A program made the translations under genes and the position numbers. Below, piece by piece: positions 26,568-35,492 of a stretch of DNA of 64,000 bases (the stretch's first letter is position 1; every line of letters starts with the position of its first letter). The notes beneath the pieces are model-generated. The model was not told the DNA's origin and searched no databases. It was given only the letters and a program-made list of their open reading frames with translations. The stretch spans positions 1,123,847 through 1,187,846 of the forward strand of contig NZ_KE332512.1 of the NCBI RefSeq assembly GCF_000412995.1, written 5' to 3'. This stretch comes from Treponema vincentii F0403. GTDB lineage: Bacteria; Spirochaetota; Spirochaetia; Treponematales; Treponemataceae.

Positions 26568-27344
26568 ATGAAATTTTCTCACCATCCGGTTAGATTTATT
26601 GTAATTGTATATATTTGCCTCCACAGCGCTTTTCTTTTTGCACTCGACGTTCCGCCGCTTAACGGCCCCGTTAATGACTATGCACGAATGTTCACCGCAA
26701 GTGAAACTCAGGAATTAAATACATATCTGTATAATATCGATCGTAACAGCGACTTGCAAATAGCGGTATTGACCATTCCTTCCTTGGAAGGTGAAAGCCT
26801 TGAAGATTACTCCATCCGCGTTGCGGAAAAATGGCAGATCGGACAAAAAGGTAAAGACAGCGGTATTATTTTGGTAATTGCCGCTCAAGACCGAAAGCTG
26901 CGCATCGAGGTTGGATACGGCCTCGAAGACCGTATCACCGATGCTCAAAGTAGTAGGATTATCCGCTCGGTAATTGCGCCTCAATTTAAAAAGCAAGAAT
27001 ACGGGAAGGGCGTTCTGATGGGGGTAAAAAACCTTGCAGGGTTGGCACTCCAAGATGAAAGCCTTATCAGCGAATCCGTAAAAGAATCGGACGATCAAGA
27101 GGAGGATTCCATCCCGCTGCCTCTCATTATTTTTCTTGTCATCATCCTTCTATTCGGTTCCCGCTTTATGCCCGGCGGTTTACTTTGGCCGTTATTCCTT
27201 CTTTTGTCGGGGCGGAGAGGCGGTTACTCGAGCCGCGGCGGCGGACGTTTCGGAGGCGGTTTCAGCGGAGGGAGCTTCGGCGGAGGAGGTTTTAGCGGAG
27301 GCGGCGGCAGCTTTGGGGGCGGCGGCTCCTCCGGTTCATGGTAA
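26568..27344 (+). CDS. TPM-domain membrane protein with glycine-rich tail
   Basis: This 258-residue protein has a signal sequence (about 1-24), an extracytoplasmic TPM domain (about 30-150: VNDYARMFTASETQELNTYL, SLEDYSIRVAEKWQIGQKGKDSGI, RIEVGYGLEDRITD), a membrane helix (about 182-202) and a Gly/Ser/Phe-rich tail with GGFSGGSFGGGG-like repeats. This matches the YgcG/TPM phosphatase-like family; similar domains are linked to photosystem repair in plants and to membrane processes in bacteria, but the role here is unknown. AGGGAG is 5 nt before the ATG at 26568, which decides against a GTG at 26562. Confidence 0.87.
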   Translation: MKFSHHPVRFIVIVYICLHSAFLFALDVPPLNGPVNDYARMFTASETQELNTYLYNIDRNSDLQIAVLTIPSLEGESLEDYSIRVAEKWQIGQKGKDSGIILVIAAQDRKLRIEVGYGLEDRITDAQSSRIIRSVIAPQFKKQEYGKGVLMGVKNLAGLALQDESLISESVKESDDQEEDSIPLPLIIFLVIILLFGSRFMPGGLLWPLFLLLSGRRGGYSSRGGGRFGGGFSGGSFGGGGFSGGGGSFGGGGSSGSW

Positions 27345-27386
27345 GATAAACCTCTCAAAGCTCTATCAAGCTTCAAGAGGTTTATC
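27345..27386. terminator. Bidirectional hairpin terminator
   Basis: GATAAACCTCT (27345-27355) and AGAGGTTTATC (27376-27386) are exact complements, with a further AAGCT/AGCTT pairing inside. It lies between the convergent TPM gene and the efflux operon. Confidence 0.6.
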
Positions 27387-27407
27387 AGTGATTATCTGCA
27401 GATGTCT

Positions 27408-27695
27408 TTATGCATTTTTATCATGCATTACAAACAATTTGATACCGTCGGTCGGAAACTTTAGCTTTATATACCGAACAATTTGCGCAACCTTCTGTTC
27501 AACCTTATCGTCTGCATACGCAATTAAGACAAAGTTAGTCTCCGGCCACGTACTATCTCCCAGTTTATAAGTATCCCGTCCTCTGCCGTAAGCCAAAGGA
27601 ATGGACGTATATAAGAAATCCGGCAAACAAGCTTCAAGGTTTGCAACGAGTTCCGGATAAACGGATTGGTTAGCGATTATCTCAATTCTAATCAT
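27408..27695 (-). CDS. PII/CutA-like small protein at end of efflux operon
   Basis: This 95-residue protein looks like a minimal PII-type ferredoxin fold: MIRIEIIANQSV first strand, a mid-chain loop (YGRGRDTYKLGD), then TNFVLIAYADDKVEQKVAQI and a final GIKLFVM strand, resembling PII KIEIVVDDDKVEEVV and GKIFV segments. AAGGAG is 9 nt before the ATG at 27695 and the frame overlaps the RND gene end by 8 nt, so it is part of the operon. PII-like proteins commonly sense small ligands and gate transporters; here it may regulate the pump. That function is inference. Confidence 0.65.
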   Translation of the reverse strand: MIRIEIIANQSVYPELVANLEACLPDFLYTSIPLAYGRGRDTYKLGDSTWPETNFVLIAYADDKVEQKVAQIVRYIKLKFPTDGIKLFVMHDKNA

Positions 27696-30600
27696 TGTTA
27701 TTTTCTCCTTCTGCTGCAAAATATTCAGCCCTCATTGCTGCAAGCTCCGGAGGAAGAGGGATTACTGCTTTGGCATTTGCCTTGCTATTAAATAAAGAAT
27801 AAATAACCGGAATAATAAATAGGGTTACTAAGGTACTGGAAAACAAACCGCCGATTATACACAAACCGATCGGCTGCGTTACGCTTGCGCTGTCTCCTCC
27901 AAAAAACGCCATAGGTATCATTCCCAAAATGGTAGTCAACGTTGTCATCAAAACGGGACGCAACCGGCTGGTACCTGCTTCCTCACATGCTTGCAGTACA
28001 GGGCGTCCCCGCCGCACTAATAGGTTTGTCTGGTCTACTAAGATAATACCGTTATTTACAACAATCCCGATAAGCATAACAACGCCGATTAACGACACCA
28101 TACTGAAGGCCTGCCCCGTTACCAAATGAATAAGAACAACACCGACAACAAGGAACGGCATCGTAAAGAGGTTGATAAAAGGATTTTTAAAATCTTCATA
28201 AGTTCCTGCCATAACACCGAATACGAGGATAATCGCCAATACAATAATTAACACAAAAACATTTGCAGTCTCCATTGTGTTTTTCCATGAACCTTCATAC
28301 GTAAGCGTTACATTGTCCGGAACTACCAGATTATCGCTGATAATTTGCTTTATTTGATTTTCTATCTCTTGTGCGCTGCTGCTTGCATCTTTAATACCTG
28401 CAGTAAGATGAATAATGCGCGATTGGTTTTCCCGATTGATGGAAACAGGTCCCGTACCGCGAATAATTTCCGCAAAGTTTGCTACGGAATAAAGACCGGA
28501 TCGCCCTGCAACATAAATCTTTTCCAAATCGGGAATTTCATCTCTATCCTCATTCCTAAGCAAAACAACAACATCATAGCTATCGCCGTTTTTATGATAG
28601 GTTGTAGCCGTCATCCCGTTGATGCAATAGTTAATTTCATTTGCGATCGACATGATGGAAATGCCAAAACTATATGCCCGTTCGCGGTCAACTTTAATTT
28701 CTACTTGCGGTAATCCGTCTTGCATATCAATCTGAGGTTCGGTAACCGCAGGAAGCTGCTCTTTTATAAGCGCTTGAATTTCCTTTGCTAGGGCAACGCT
28801 TGCATCCAAATCATTTGAACGGAAAACAATATCGATGTCGTTGCCGCTCATTTGCTGCATCATACCTTCGTTAAAGGTAAACGTTGCTGCAGGATAAAAA
28901 TCAAAATGACTTCTGAGTTTCTCTTTTACCGTTTCGGCATTATCAATCTGCTTGGAAGCATCAGGTAAATACACGGTTAAGGAACCTTTATACGATGTAT
29001 CCGACATGGACATTCCGCCGCCGGACCCGATACTGACAACGATATTATCATATCCCTTAATTTCATCCTGCGCAAACTGATAAAAGTCATCGAGGATGGA
29101 CTGCGTTTCTTCAAGTTTTGAACCCAAGGGTAAGGTAACATTTAAGGAGACCGAGGAATCATTAAAATTGGACATAAAACTTATGTTCAGCCGGCCTATT
29201 AATACGAGTGATGCTACAAAAATTCCGACAGCAATTACCATCGCTGCAAAGCGGTGACGCAAAACAAAATGCAAACCTTTTTGATACCGAGAGGTTACCC
29301 AATCGAGCGCCTTTTCAATACCTTTATCGCATTTTGCAAGAAATTTATTTTTAATGGGATGTTCTTTTCTGTTATTGACCGGTAAAAACTTTCCTGCCAA
29401 GACGGGTACCAAGAATATCGCAACAAAAAGCGATGAAAGGATCGCTATTAAAATAACGGACATCAAGCTGCTGAACATCTGCCCAAGTATTTCAAGTCTA
29501 TTTTTAAATACGAAAAAGGGAATAAATACACAAATAGTCGTAAGGTTGCCGGCCGCTACGGAAGTCATAACTTCTTGAGTACCGATTACTGCTGAAGTCA
29601 AAGCCTGCGTTCCGCGATTGCGGTAAACATAAATATTTTCCAATACAACAACGGAAGCATCGACAACCATACCGAGCCCCAAAATGAGACCCGTCATAGT
29701 TATCATATTCATGGTTATTCCGGCAAACGACATAATGGTAATCGTAACTAAGATACAGAATGGAATGGAAATAGCCATAATAAAGGTACTCTTTCCGCTG
29801 CGTAGGAATATGAACAAAACTAACACCGAAAGAATAAAACCCTGTACAATCGATTTGATAAGCTCGGTCAGCGTATCGCTTACCATTGTAGAATCATCAC
29901 TGATGATTTCTATTTTGATATCTGCAGGCAGTGTTTTTTGAATTTCTTTAATTTTTTCTTTTACCGCTTTTGCAACATTAACCGTATTTGAACCGCTCTG
30001 TTTTTGCACCGAAACATACACGCCGGGTTTTCCGTTTATGTAAATTTTACTTGTCACATCGGAGTACCCCATAAAGGCTGTCCCTATATCTTCAAGTTTT
30101 ACATCATACCCGTTATATGTTCCGACAACACTTTGATTGATTTCATCGATTGATTCAAACTCTCCGGTGGTGCGAACCGTATATCTTTTTGTTCCTTCAC
30201 TTACATTTCCGCCGCCAACTTCTATATTCTGAGAAGAAAGGCTCCTCGCAATAGAAGAAAGCGTAAGGCCGTATGCTTCCAGCCGATTCTGATCAAGTTC
30301 AATTCTTACGATTGCACTGCACCCGCCTCGGACGGAAGCCTGAGCAACACCGTCCGCTTGCTCTAATAGACTGGAGATTTGTTCATCGGCTATTTTTTTT
30401 AGCGACTCTTCCGAACGGTTGCCATTGACGGCAAGCGTGATAATAGGCATGGAAGACATATCAAATTGAAAAATAGAAGGTGTACTTGCGTTAGTCGGCA
30501 ATGCCTGCTTTACTCTATCAATCTTATCCCGTAACTCATTTACCGCTACATCCATATCCGTGCCGTAGTTAAATTGAAGCGAGATTGAAGACATTCCTTC

Positions 30601-30855
30601 CGATGAAGTTGAAGTCATCTTCTTGAGATTCGTTACGCTGATAAGGCTTCTCTCTAATACTTGCGTAACCGATTTTTCAACCGTTTCAGGACCGGCATTG
30701 GGATATGAGGTACTGACCATGGCTACCGGTATATCCATATCCGGCATTAAAGCGATATTTATGTTCCCCAGCGTAAACGCTGATACAATCGCAATCAAGA
30801 CGAAAGTACAAAGCATTAATACCGGATGTTCGAGTATTTTTTTCGATATGCTCAT
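27688..30855 (-). CDS. RND efflux pump, inner-membrane subunit (AcrB/HAE1 family)
   Basis: This 1055-residue protein has the RND layout: a first helix, a large periplasmic loop beginning ALMPDMDIPVAMV, a block of helices with GLGMVVDASVVVLENI (proton-relay Asp), a second periplasmic loop, and a closing helix block with GVVMLIGIVVNNGIILVDQ and RLRPVLMTTLTTILGMIPMA. It exports hydrophobic compounds using the proton gradient, with the adaptor and TolC proteins encoded upstream. AGGAG lies 6 nt before the ATG. The substrate cannot be read. Confidence 0.95.
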   Translation of the reverse strand: MSISKKILEHPVLMLCTFVLIAIVSAFTLGNINIALMPDMDIPVAMVSTSYPNAGPETVEKSVTQVLERSLISVTNLKKMTSTSSEGMSSISLQFNYGTDMDVAVNELRDKIDRVKQALPTNASTPSIFQFDMSSMPIITLAVNGNRSEESLKKIADEQISSLLEQADGVAQASVRGGCSAIVRIELDQNRLEAYGLTLSSIARSLSSQNIEVGGGNVSEGTKRYTVRTTGEFESIDEINQSVVGTYNGYDVKLEDIGTAFMGYSDVTSKIYINGKPGVYVSVQKQSGSNTVNVAKAVKEKIKEIQKTLPADIKIEIISDDSTMVSDTLTELIKSIVQGFILSVLVLFIFLRSGKSTFIMAISIPFCILVTITIMSFAGITMNMITMTGLILGLGMVVDASVVVLENIYVYRNRGTQALTSAVIGTQEVMTSVAAGNLTTICVFIPFFVFKNRLEILGQMFSSLMSVILIAILSSLFVAIFLVPVLAGKFLPVNNRKEHPIKNKFLAKCDKGIEKALDWVTSRYQKGLHFVLRHRFAAMVIAVGIFVASLVLIGRLNISFMSNFNDSSVSLNVTLPLGSKLEETQSILDDFYQFAQDEIKGYDNIVVSIGSGGGMSMSDTSYKGSLTVYLPDASKQIDNAETVKEKLRSHFDFYPAATFTFNEGMMQQMSGNDIDIVFRSNDLDASVALAKEIQALIKEQLPAVTEPQIDMQDGLPQVEIKVDRERAYSFGISIMSIANEINYCINGMTATTYHKNGDSYDVVVLLRNEDRDEIPDLEKIYVAGRSGLYSVANFAEIIRGTGPVSINRENQSRIIHLTAGIKDASSSAQEIENQIKQIISDNLVVPDNVTLTYEGSWKNTMETANVFVLIIVLAIILVFGVMAGTYEDFKNPFINLFTMPFLVVGVVLIHLVTGQAFSMVSLIGVVMLIGIVVNNGIILVDQTNLLVRRGRPVLQACEEAGTSRLRPVLMTTLTTILGMIPMAFFGGDSASVTQPIGLCIIGGLFSSTLVTLFIIPVIYSLFNSKANAKAVIPLPPELAAMRAEYFAAEGENNND

Positions 30856-30863
30856 AGTTGCTC

Positions 30864-31829
30864 CTATAAAGCGCTTGCCGTATCTGTTGCGGCCGTTTCT
30901 TTTATGTGCGCACCTTCGCTCAAGTTTTGTGTTCCGTCTACAACTATTTTATCACCTACGGAAAGCCCGTTTACAATTTCAACAATACCGTCCACATTTA
31001 CGCCGATGTCAACATTGCGTACTGTTACCGTTGAATCGGATTGAACTACATACACAAAATTTGTACCGTCCAGCGTTTGAATTGCATCGATAGGAAGGCA
31101 GAGCGCACCTTTATGAAGTACGGTCAAAAGCTTAATTTTTGCATACATTCCGGCATTTATTTTCGGATCGATGGTATCGAATGCCAGATATATTTCTTTG
31201 GTTCGCGAAACTTCATCAACAATAGGTGAAACTCTGATGACATGGGCATCAAAGGTTTGATTTTTATATGCGACAAGAGAAACTTGAGCTTTCAAATCGG
31301 TTTTTAGAACCGAAATATCCCGTTCCGGTACCATCGCTTTAATCTGCAGCTCACGGATATTTCCAATCTGAGCTACAGCGGTGTTTGTGTTGACGGAGGT
31401 TCCTACCGTTAACGGCAGCGCCGTAATTGTACCTGAAATCGGTGCATACACGGGGCTTATTTCATAATACGTTCCGGGGGTCGAAGGGTCGATTTCTGCA
31501 AGCTTATCTCCCCGTCTTACCACAGAGCCGAGCGTTACATAAACTCTGGTAATTTTTCCGCCAATTCCGGGATAAACGGAAATAGTACTGTTAGCTTGGA
31601 CATTTCCGTTCATGGTTAAATACTCCTGCAAATCCGTTTTTGCCAACACTTGTGTTGTTACGGAATATACGGTTTCGGCAGCATCACCGCCCTGCATATT
31701 GCCTCCGGGCATCCCGCCGTTTCCGCCGGACATACTACCTTTGTTTTTGGGCAATATTGCAATTATCACAATAATCGCAATAACAACCGCTACCAATATA
31801 ATCCGCCGCGTAATTTTGTTTAATTTCAT
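30864..31829 (-). CDS. RND efflux periplasmic adaptor (MFP)
   Basis: This 321-residue adaptor has an N-terminal membrane anchor (about 8-26), a Gly/Met-rich linker (MSGGNGGMPGGNMQGGD), a lipoyl/barrel-sandwich half (VYPGIGGKITRVYVTLGSVVRRGDKLAEID), a second half (YAPISGTITALPLTVGTSV), a beta-barrel and a C-terminal proximal domain. It joins the RND pump to the outer-membrane channel. The second ATG (31829) is chosen: GGAG is 6 nt upstream, while the first ATG (31844) has none. The RND gene begins 8 nt later. Confidence 0.93.
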   Translation of the reverse strand: MKLNKITRRIILVAVVIAIIVIIAILPKNKGSMSGGNGGMPGGNMQGGDAAETVYSVTTQVLAKTDLQEYLTMNGNVQANSTISVYPGIGGKITRVYVTLGSVVRRGDKLAEIDPSTPGTYYEISPVYAPISGTITALPLTVGTSVNTNTAVAQIGNIRELQIKAMVPERDISVLKTDLKAQVSLVAYKNQTFDAHVIRVSPIVDEVSRTKEIYLAFDTIDPKINAGMYAKIKLLTVLHKGALCLPIDAIQTLDGTNFVYVVQSDSTVTVRNVDIGVNVDGIVEIVNGLSVGDKIVVDGTQNLSEGAHIKETAATDTASAL

Positions 31830-31913
31830 GTTCTTCTCCGTCATTTCCGAATAGATTACAGAAGTTCTTTAGAGAGCTTCCTTTGACTCAGTATTAAGAG
31901 GCGTTTGTCCGAT

Positions 31914-33218
31914 TTATTTGCCGATAAGACTTTTAAGCGTTAATCTGCTGTTTATCAGCGACAGTTGCTGGCTCCGATATTGAAGTTCGGCATTGCTATA
32001 GGCATTGTGAATAGATTGCAAGCTATTCAAATCTTTCGTTCCGTTTTTATAGGCAACTTCTGCCATTTCGTAACTCTTCTTTGCCAAATCAATATTTAAA
32101 CGGCAATTTTCCAAACCTTCCTTCGCAATCTCAATTTCGTTCAGTATTTCGATGATATTTGTTTTTATCTGCTGTCTTTTTTTATCAAGCTGCATTTCGA
32201 GCGTTTTAATTGAATCGTCCATATCTGCAATATTGTCCCGCACGGCAGACCCCGGAATATAATTATCCAATGCAAACGAGAGACCTGCAGAAACAGACCA
32301 GCTGTCTCTTGTAATTCCTATTTTATTAGGCAAACTATAGGAATACGAATAAGGATTGATATTGGCGCTGAGCATTATATTGGGAAGATATGCCGATAGA
32401 GCAAGTTGAGAACGGGATATACTATTTTTACTTAAGGTACTCTTTATAGTGCGGATAGCGGGACTGTTTTCTATTAATTCATCCAAGTTTCCTTGCGAAA
32501 GCTCAAAATCGTTGGCATTTACATAATCATCAAGGCTTCCCTCAAAAGAAACGCGCTGTCCCGGCTCCACGTTGATTCCTATTTCATTTAAGAATGTAAA
32601 CGTTGCATTAAAATATGACTTTTCGGTATTCCGTAGATTGATTTTTGCCGATTCATAATTTACCTGACTGGTCAGTAAATCAAGCTCTGTAACAAGGCCT
32701 TGGCTTTTTTTAATCTTCGTTTGATTATATTGAGCTTCATTAGCACTTACCGATGCCCTACTGATTTCTACCTGTCCCTGCATATATAACAGCGAATAAA
32801 AGCTTTTGCGGATTTCCGTTTCAATTTCGCGGACGGCATCTTCATAATTTTTTTGCCCGCTTTCATAGTCAGCCTTTAAAGCGGCAATCTTTTTACCGAC
32901 GCCAAGGCTGATATTCAAATTTGCATTGATTCCGGTAGAAAACGTAAGCGCATTGGCTGCCGTAGAGGTCAAGCCGCCGTTTGCCGCGCCGTTTACATTC
33001 GCCGAAAGAGACGGCAAAAAGTTATTCCACGAATGATCATACTTCCTTTTAGCTTGCTCCAGCTGTATTCTGCTTTGCTTAACCGAAAGGTGAGTCTGTA
33101 AGGCTGATTGTACGGCAGTTTCTACATCGATAATTTTATCGGGGATTTGTGTTTCTTCTCCAAAACCATTGAACGTAAGTAGGATCGACAGCGCAAGTAT
33201 GATGAGTTTCTGCTTCAT
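31914..33218 (-). CDS. TolC-family outer-membrane efflux protein
   Basis: This 434-residue protein has a signal sequence (about 1-21) and the TolC pattern of paired long helices with two repeats: IDVETAVQSALQTHLSVKQSRIQLEQAKR at the start of repeat one, given here as AVQSALQTHLSVKQSRIQLE, and AEVAYKNGTKDLNSLQSIHNAY near the C-terminus. It would form the outer-membrane channel. GGAGGG lies 4 nt before the ATG at 33218, preferred over a TTG four codons earlier. It is first of the four-gene efflux operon. Confidence 0.92.
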   Translation of the reverse strand: MKQKLIILALSILLTFNGFGEETQIPDKIIDVETAVQSALQTHLSVKQSRIQLEQAKRKYDHSWNNFLPSLSANVNGAANGGLTSTAANALTFSTGINANLNISLGVGKKIAALKADYESGQKNYEDAVREIETEIRKSFYSLLYMQGQVEISRASVSANEAQYNQTKIKKSQGLVTELDLLTSQVNYESAKINLRNTEKSYFNATFTFLNEIGINVEPGQRVSFEGSLDDYVNANDFELSQGNLDELIENSPAIRTIKSTLSKNSISRSQLALSAYLPNIMLSANINPYSYSYSLPNKIGITRDSWSVSAGLSFALDNYIPGSAVRDNIADMDDSIKTLEMQLDKKRQQIKTNIIEILNEIEIAKEGLENCRLNIDLAKKSYEMAEVAYKNGTKDLNSLQSIHNAYSNAELQYRSQQLSLINSRLTLKSLIGK

Positions 33219-33253
33219 GCTTCCCTCCAATATGGGATAAGACAGACGTTGCT

Positions 33254-33276
33254 CGGCTTATGTAAGGTATAAGCCG
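33254..33276. promoter_or_regulatory. Putative operator of the efflux operon
   Basis: CGGCTTAT (33254-33261) and ATAAGCCG (33269-33276) form an exact 8-7-8 palindrome 36 nt upstream of the tolC-like gene. On the minus strand it contains a TATACC -10-like box with TTTACT about 18 nt upstream. It could be the site of a TetR/MarR-type repressor; no regulator gene is adjacent. Confidence 0.45.
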
Positions 33277-33328
33277 TTTGCATAATAATAGTAAAACATG
33301 TCATATAAGTACAGGTTACCGAGGGGAC

Positions 33329-33352
33329 TGAATCAGGACAAATGCGTCAGAC
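33329..33352. repeat. Dispersed intergenic repeat copy
   Basis: The segment TGAATCAGGACAAATGCGTC followed by AGAC matches the segment at 45872-45895 with few changes. An inverted relative lies at 46003-46024. Confidence 0.55.
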
Positions 33353-33411
33353 GTTTTTTGACTATCCCGGTGTGCTCACCTTTTCACTTTATTCGTGTGG
33401 AGGATTTAACG

Positions 33412-33460
33412 CCCCGACGCTCACGCCGGGGTTGTTTATTGTCGATAAATGAAACAACCC
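33412..33460 (+). other. Two mutually exclusive hairpins
   Basis: CCCCG/CGGGG (33412-33416 with 33427-33431) competes with GGGTTGTTT/AAACAACCC (33429-33437 with 33452-33460), because both use the same G residues. The arrangement resembles an attenuator or a terminator plus spacer, directly ahead of the tRNA-Val promoter. No gene it would control is evident. Confidence 0.35.
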
Positions 33461-33462
33461 TG

Positions 33463-33491
33463 TTGACATTTTTATCCGGTTCATATATAGT
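33463..33491 (+). promoter_or_regulatory. Promoter of tRNA-Val
   Basis: TTGACA (33463-33468), a 17-nt spacer and TATAGT (33486-33491). The tRNA begins 13 nt after the -10 box. Confidence 0.75.
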
Positions 33492-33504
33492 CTTTTCATT
33501 GTTA

Positions 33505-33578
33505 GGGCGCTTAGCTCAGCTGGTACGAGCGTTTGGTTTACACCCAAAATGTCGGCGGTTCGATCCCGTCAGCGCCCA
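33505..33578 (+). tRNA. tRNA-Val (TAC)
   Basis: Cloverleaf: acceptor GGGCGCT/AGCGCCC, D arm GCTC/GAGC, anticodon stem TTTGG/CCAAA around loop TTTACAC (anticodon TAC), T arm GGCGG-TTCGATC-CCGTC (one non-canonical pair), discriminator A. CCA is not encoded. An integrase fragment lies about 95 bp downstream. Confidence 0.93.
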
Positions 33579-33612
33579 TAGTTCCCTTCCTTGCTATATA
33601 TAGACTTATCAA

Positions 33613-33638
33613 ATCATTGCTTTTAATCATTGCTTTTA
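33613..33638. repeat. 13-bp tandem repeat downstream of tRNA-Val
   Basis: ATCATTGCTTTTA occurs twice in tandem, followed by a partial third unit. It lies between tRNA-Val and the integrase remnant. Confidence 0.6.
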
Positions 33639-33673
33639 ATTGATTTTTAACAGGTCAAGTCGGGAGTTTATAT

Positions 33674-33898
33674 ATGGATTATCATGTCTTTAAAAAGCCG
33701 CAAATCAAAAACGGTAAGAAAGTCTACAAATGGTATTACTATTACATGCAAAACGGTAAGCAAATACAAAAAGCCTGTAAGGGTTGCAGCAACCGTTCCG
33801 ATGCCGAATCTTACATACGGACGTTACCGCCTTTAAATTACTGCGGTGCCGTAGAGACAGCCGTTCTGCATGCTGAACATCCCTGTAAACAAAGCTAA
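33674..33898 (+). pseudogene. N-terminal fragment of a tyrosine-type integrase
   Basis: The 74 residues resemble the N-terminal arm-binding part of site-specific integrases encoded by treponeme mobile elements: KKPQIKNGKKVYKWYYYY, NGKQIQKACKGC, then SRSDAESYIRTLP-like text (here NRSDAESYIRTLP). The SAM-like and catalytic domains (Arg, His-x-x-Arg, Tyr) are absent; the frame ends after an unrelated Cys-rich tail. With tRNA-Val just upstream, a common integration target, this is best read as the remnant of an excised or deleted island. Expression as a small protein cannot be excluded. Confidence 0.65.
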
Positions 33899-33939
33899 AA
33901 AAGAATTAGCATGGCTAAAAAATTTTTAGAAGATTATGC

Positions 33940-33968
33940 TTGACAGAAGAATTTTTCGCTTCTATAAT
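33940..33968 (+). promoter_or_regulatory. Consensus promoter of ygeY-ygeW
   Basis: Perfect TTGACA (33940-33945) and TATAAT (33963-33968) with a 17-nt spacer. The leader is about 108 nt and holds a hairpin (TATCGT...ACGATA with inner TCAAG/CTTGA) just before the ribosome site GAGGAGG. Confidence 0.8.
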
Positions 33969-34082
33969 TAAATTAACCTAAGGTTCCTTCATCCGGATAT
34001 ATTTTTACGTATTTTTATAGGAGCTGGGTTGTAATCAATATCGTATCAAGCGGTATACTTGAAAAACGATAGAGGAGGAAGC

Positions 34083-35429
34083 ATGAGTTTGGATTTTAAC
34101 AAAATTAAAACTGCAGCAGAAGGATATAAGGCCGATATGACCGCCTTTCTGCGCGAAATCATCCGCCTTCCGAGCGAAAGCAGTCAGGAAGGGGAAAAAG
34201 CAAAGCGCATCCAAAAGAAAATGGACGAGCTCGGATTTAACAAAACATGGATCGATCCGCTCGGTAACGTAATGGGATGGATGGGCACCGGCCCGCACAT
34301 CGTTTGTTTTGACGGTCATATCGACACGGTCGGTATCGGTAACCGCGACAACTGGAAGTTTGACCCCTACGAGGGTTTTGAAGACGATATATTCATCGGC
34401 GGACGCGGAGTTTCCGATCAGACCGGCGGTGTTGTTTCTTCAATGTATGCTTGTAAGATTATGAAGGACTTAGGTCTCCTCAACGATAAATACACCGCTA
34501 TGGTAGTCGGCTCCGTACAGGAAGAAGACTGCGACGGTATGTGTTGGGAGTATATCCTGAAAAAAGACGTCAAAGTCCCCGGGTACGAAAAACTCTGCAA
34601 ACCCGACTTTGTCGTTTCAACCGAACCGACCGACGGCGGTATTTATCGCGGGCACCGCGGACGCATGGAAATCCGTGTGGATGTTAAAGGCGTTTCTTGC
34701 CACGGTTCCGCACCGGAGCGCGGCGATAACGCCATCTACAAGATGGCCGACATCCTGCAGGAAGTTCGCCAGTTAAACGAAAACGACGCTGCAGACGGTA
34801 CCAAAATCAAAGGTCTCGTCAAAATGCTCGATAAAAAATACAACAAGGAATGGGAAGAAGCAAACTTCCTCGGCCGCGGAACCGTTACCGTTTCCGAAAT
34901 TTTCTATACCAGCCCGAGCCGCTGCGCCGTTGCGGACTCCTGCTCCGTTTCGCTCGACCGCCGTATGACGGCCGGAGAAACATGGGAATCCTGCTTGGAA
35001 GAAATCCGCCAGCTTCCCGCCGTCAAAAAGTACGGAAAAGACGTAAAGGTGTCGATGTACAATTACGACCGGCCGTCATGGACGGGAGAACAATACCCGA
35101 TCGAATGCTTCTTCCCCACGTGGGTACTGCCGAAAGAGCACGTCGTTGCCCGCTCAATCGTAGAAGCATATCACAACCTGTACGGAGATAAGCGTATTGG
35201 TGCAAAGGATCAACTTGCGATGCGCGAAGCCCGCCCGCTCGTTGATAAGTGGACATTCTCCACAAACGGCGTGTCCATCATGGGACGGAACAAAGTCCCC
35301 TGCGTCGGTTTCGGACCGGGAGCGGAAGCACAGGCTCATGCCCCGAACGAAATTACTTGGAAACAGGATTTGGTAACGTGCGCTGCTGTGTATGCCGCGC
35401 TGCCGTCCATATACGTTGAAAAACTATAA
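34083..35429 (+). CDS. ygeY: YgeY-type M20 peptidase family hydrolase
   Basis: This 448-residue metallohydrolase has the M20 pattern: FDGHIDTVG (first zinc His and Asp), [11 protein letters not shown] (bridging Asp), VQEEDCDG (Glu pair) and [14 protein letters not shown] leading into the lid domain. It matches YgeY, a hydrolase found in gene sets with selenium-dependent molybdenum hydroxylases and purine or ureide breakdown; its substrate is not settled. GAGGAGG lies 4 nt before the ATG at 34083, which decides the start. It is followed by ygeW, 63 nt downstream. Confidence 0.88.
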   Translation: MSLDFNKIKTAAEGYKADMTAFLREIIRLPSESSQEGEKAKRIQKKMDELGFNKTWIDPLGNVMGWMGTGPHIVCFDGHIDTVGIGNRDNWKFDPYEGFEDDIFIGGRGVSDQTGGVVSSMYACKIMKDLGLLNDKYTAMVVGSVQEEDCDGMCWEYILKKDVKVPGYEKLCKPDFVVSTEPTDGGIYRGHRGRMEIRVDVKGVSCHGSAPERGDNAIYKMADILQEVRQLNENDAADGTKIKGLVKMLDKKYNKEWEEANFLGRGTVTVSEIFYTSPSRCAVADSCSVSLDRRMTAGETWESCLEEIRQLPAVKKYGKDVKVSMYNYDRPSWTGEQYPIECFFPTWVLPKEHVVARSIVEAYHNLYGDKRIGAKDQLAMREARPLVDKWTFSTNGVSIMGRNKVPCVGFGPGAEAQAHAPNEITWKQDLVTCAAVYAALPSIYVEKL

Positions 35430-35492
35430 AAAAGCGGGGATGGCAAAGAACTAAGCGATTTTAAAACCATCCCCACGCCCATAGGAGTAATT

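Noticed and set aside
27136-27570. 144-codon frame overlapping the TPM protein tail
   Set aside because: It is an Ala-rich out-of-frame reading of the Gly-rich repeats and crosses a terminator.
33298-33603. 101-codon open frame over tRNA-Val
   Set aside because: It reads through the tRNA and its promoter and has no ribosome site.
33899-34082. Purine or other known riboswitch before ygeY
   Set aside because: The leader has a hairpin but no recognisable conserved riboswitch core.
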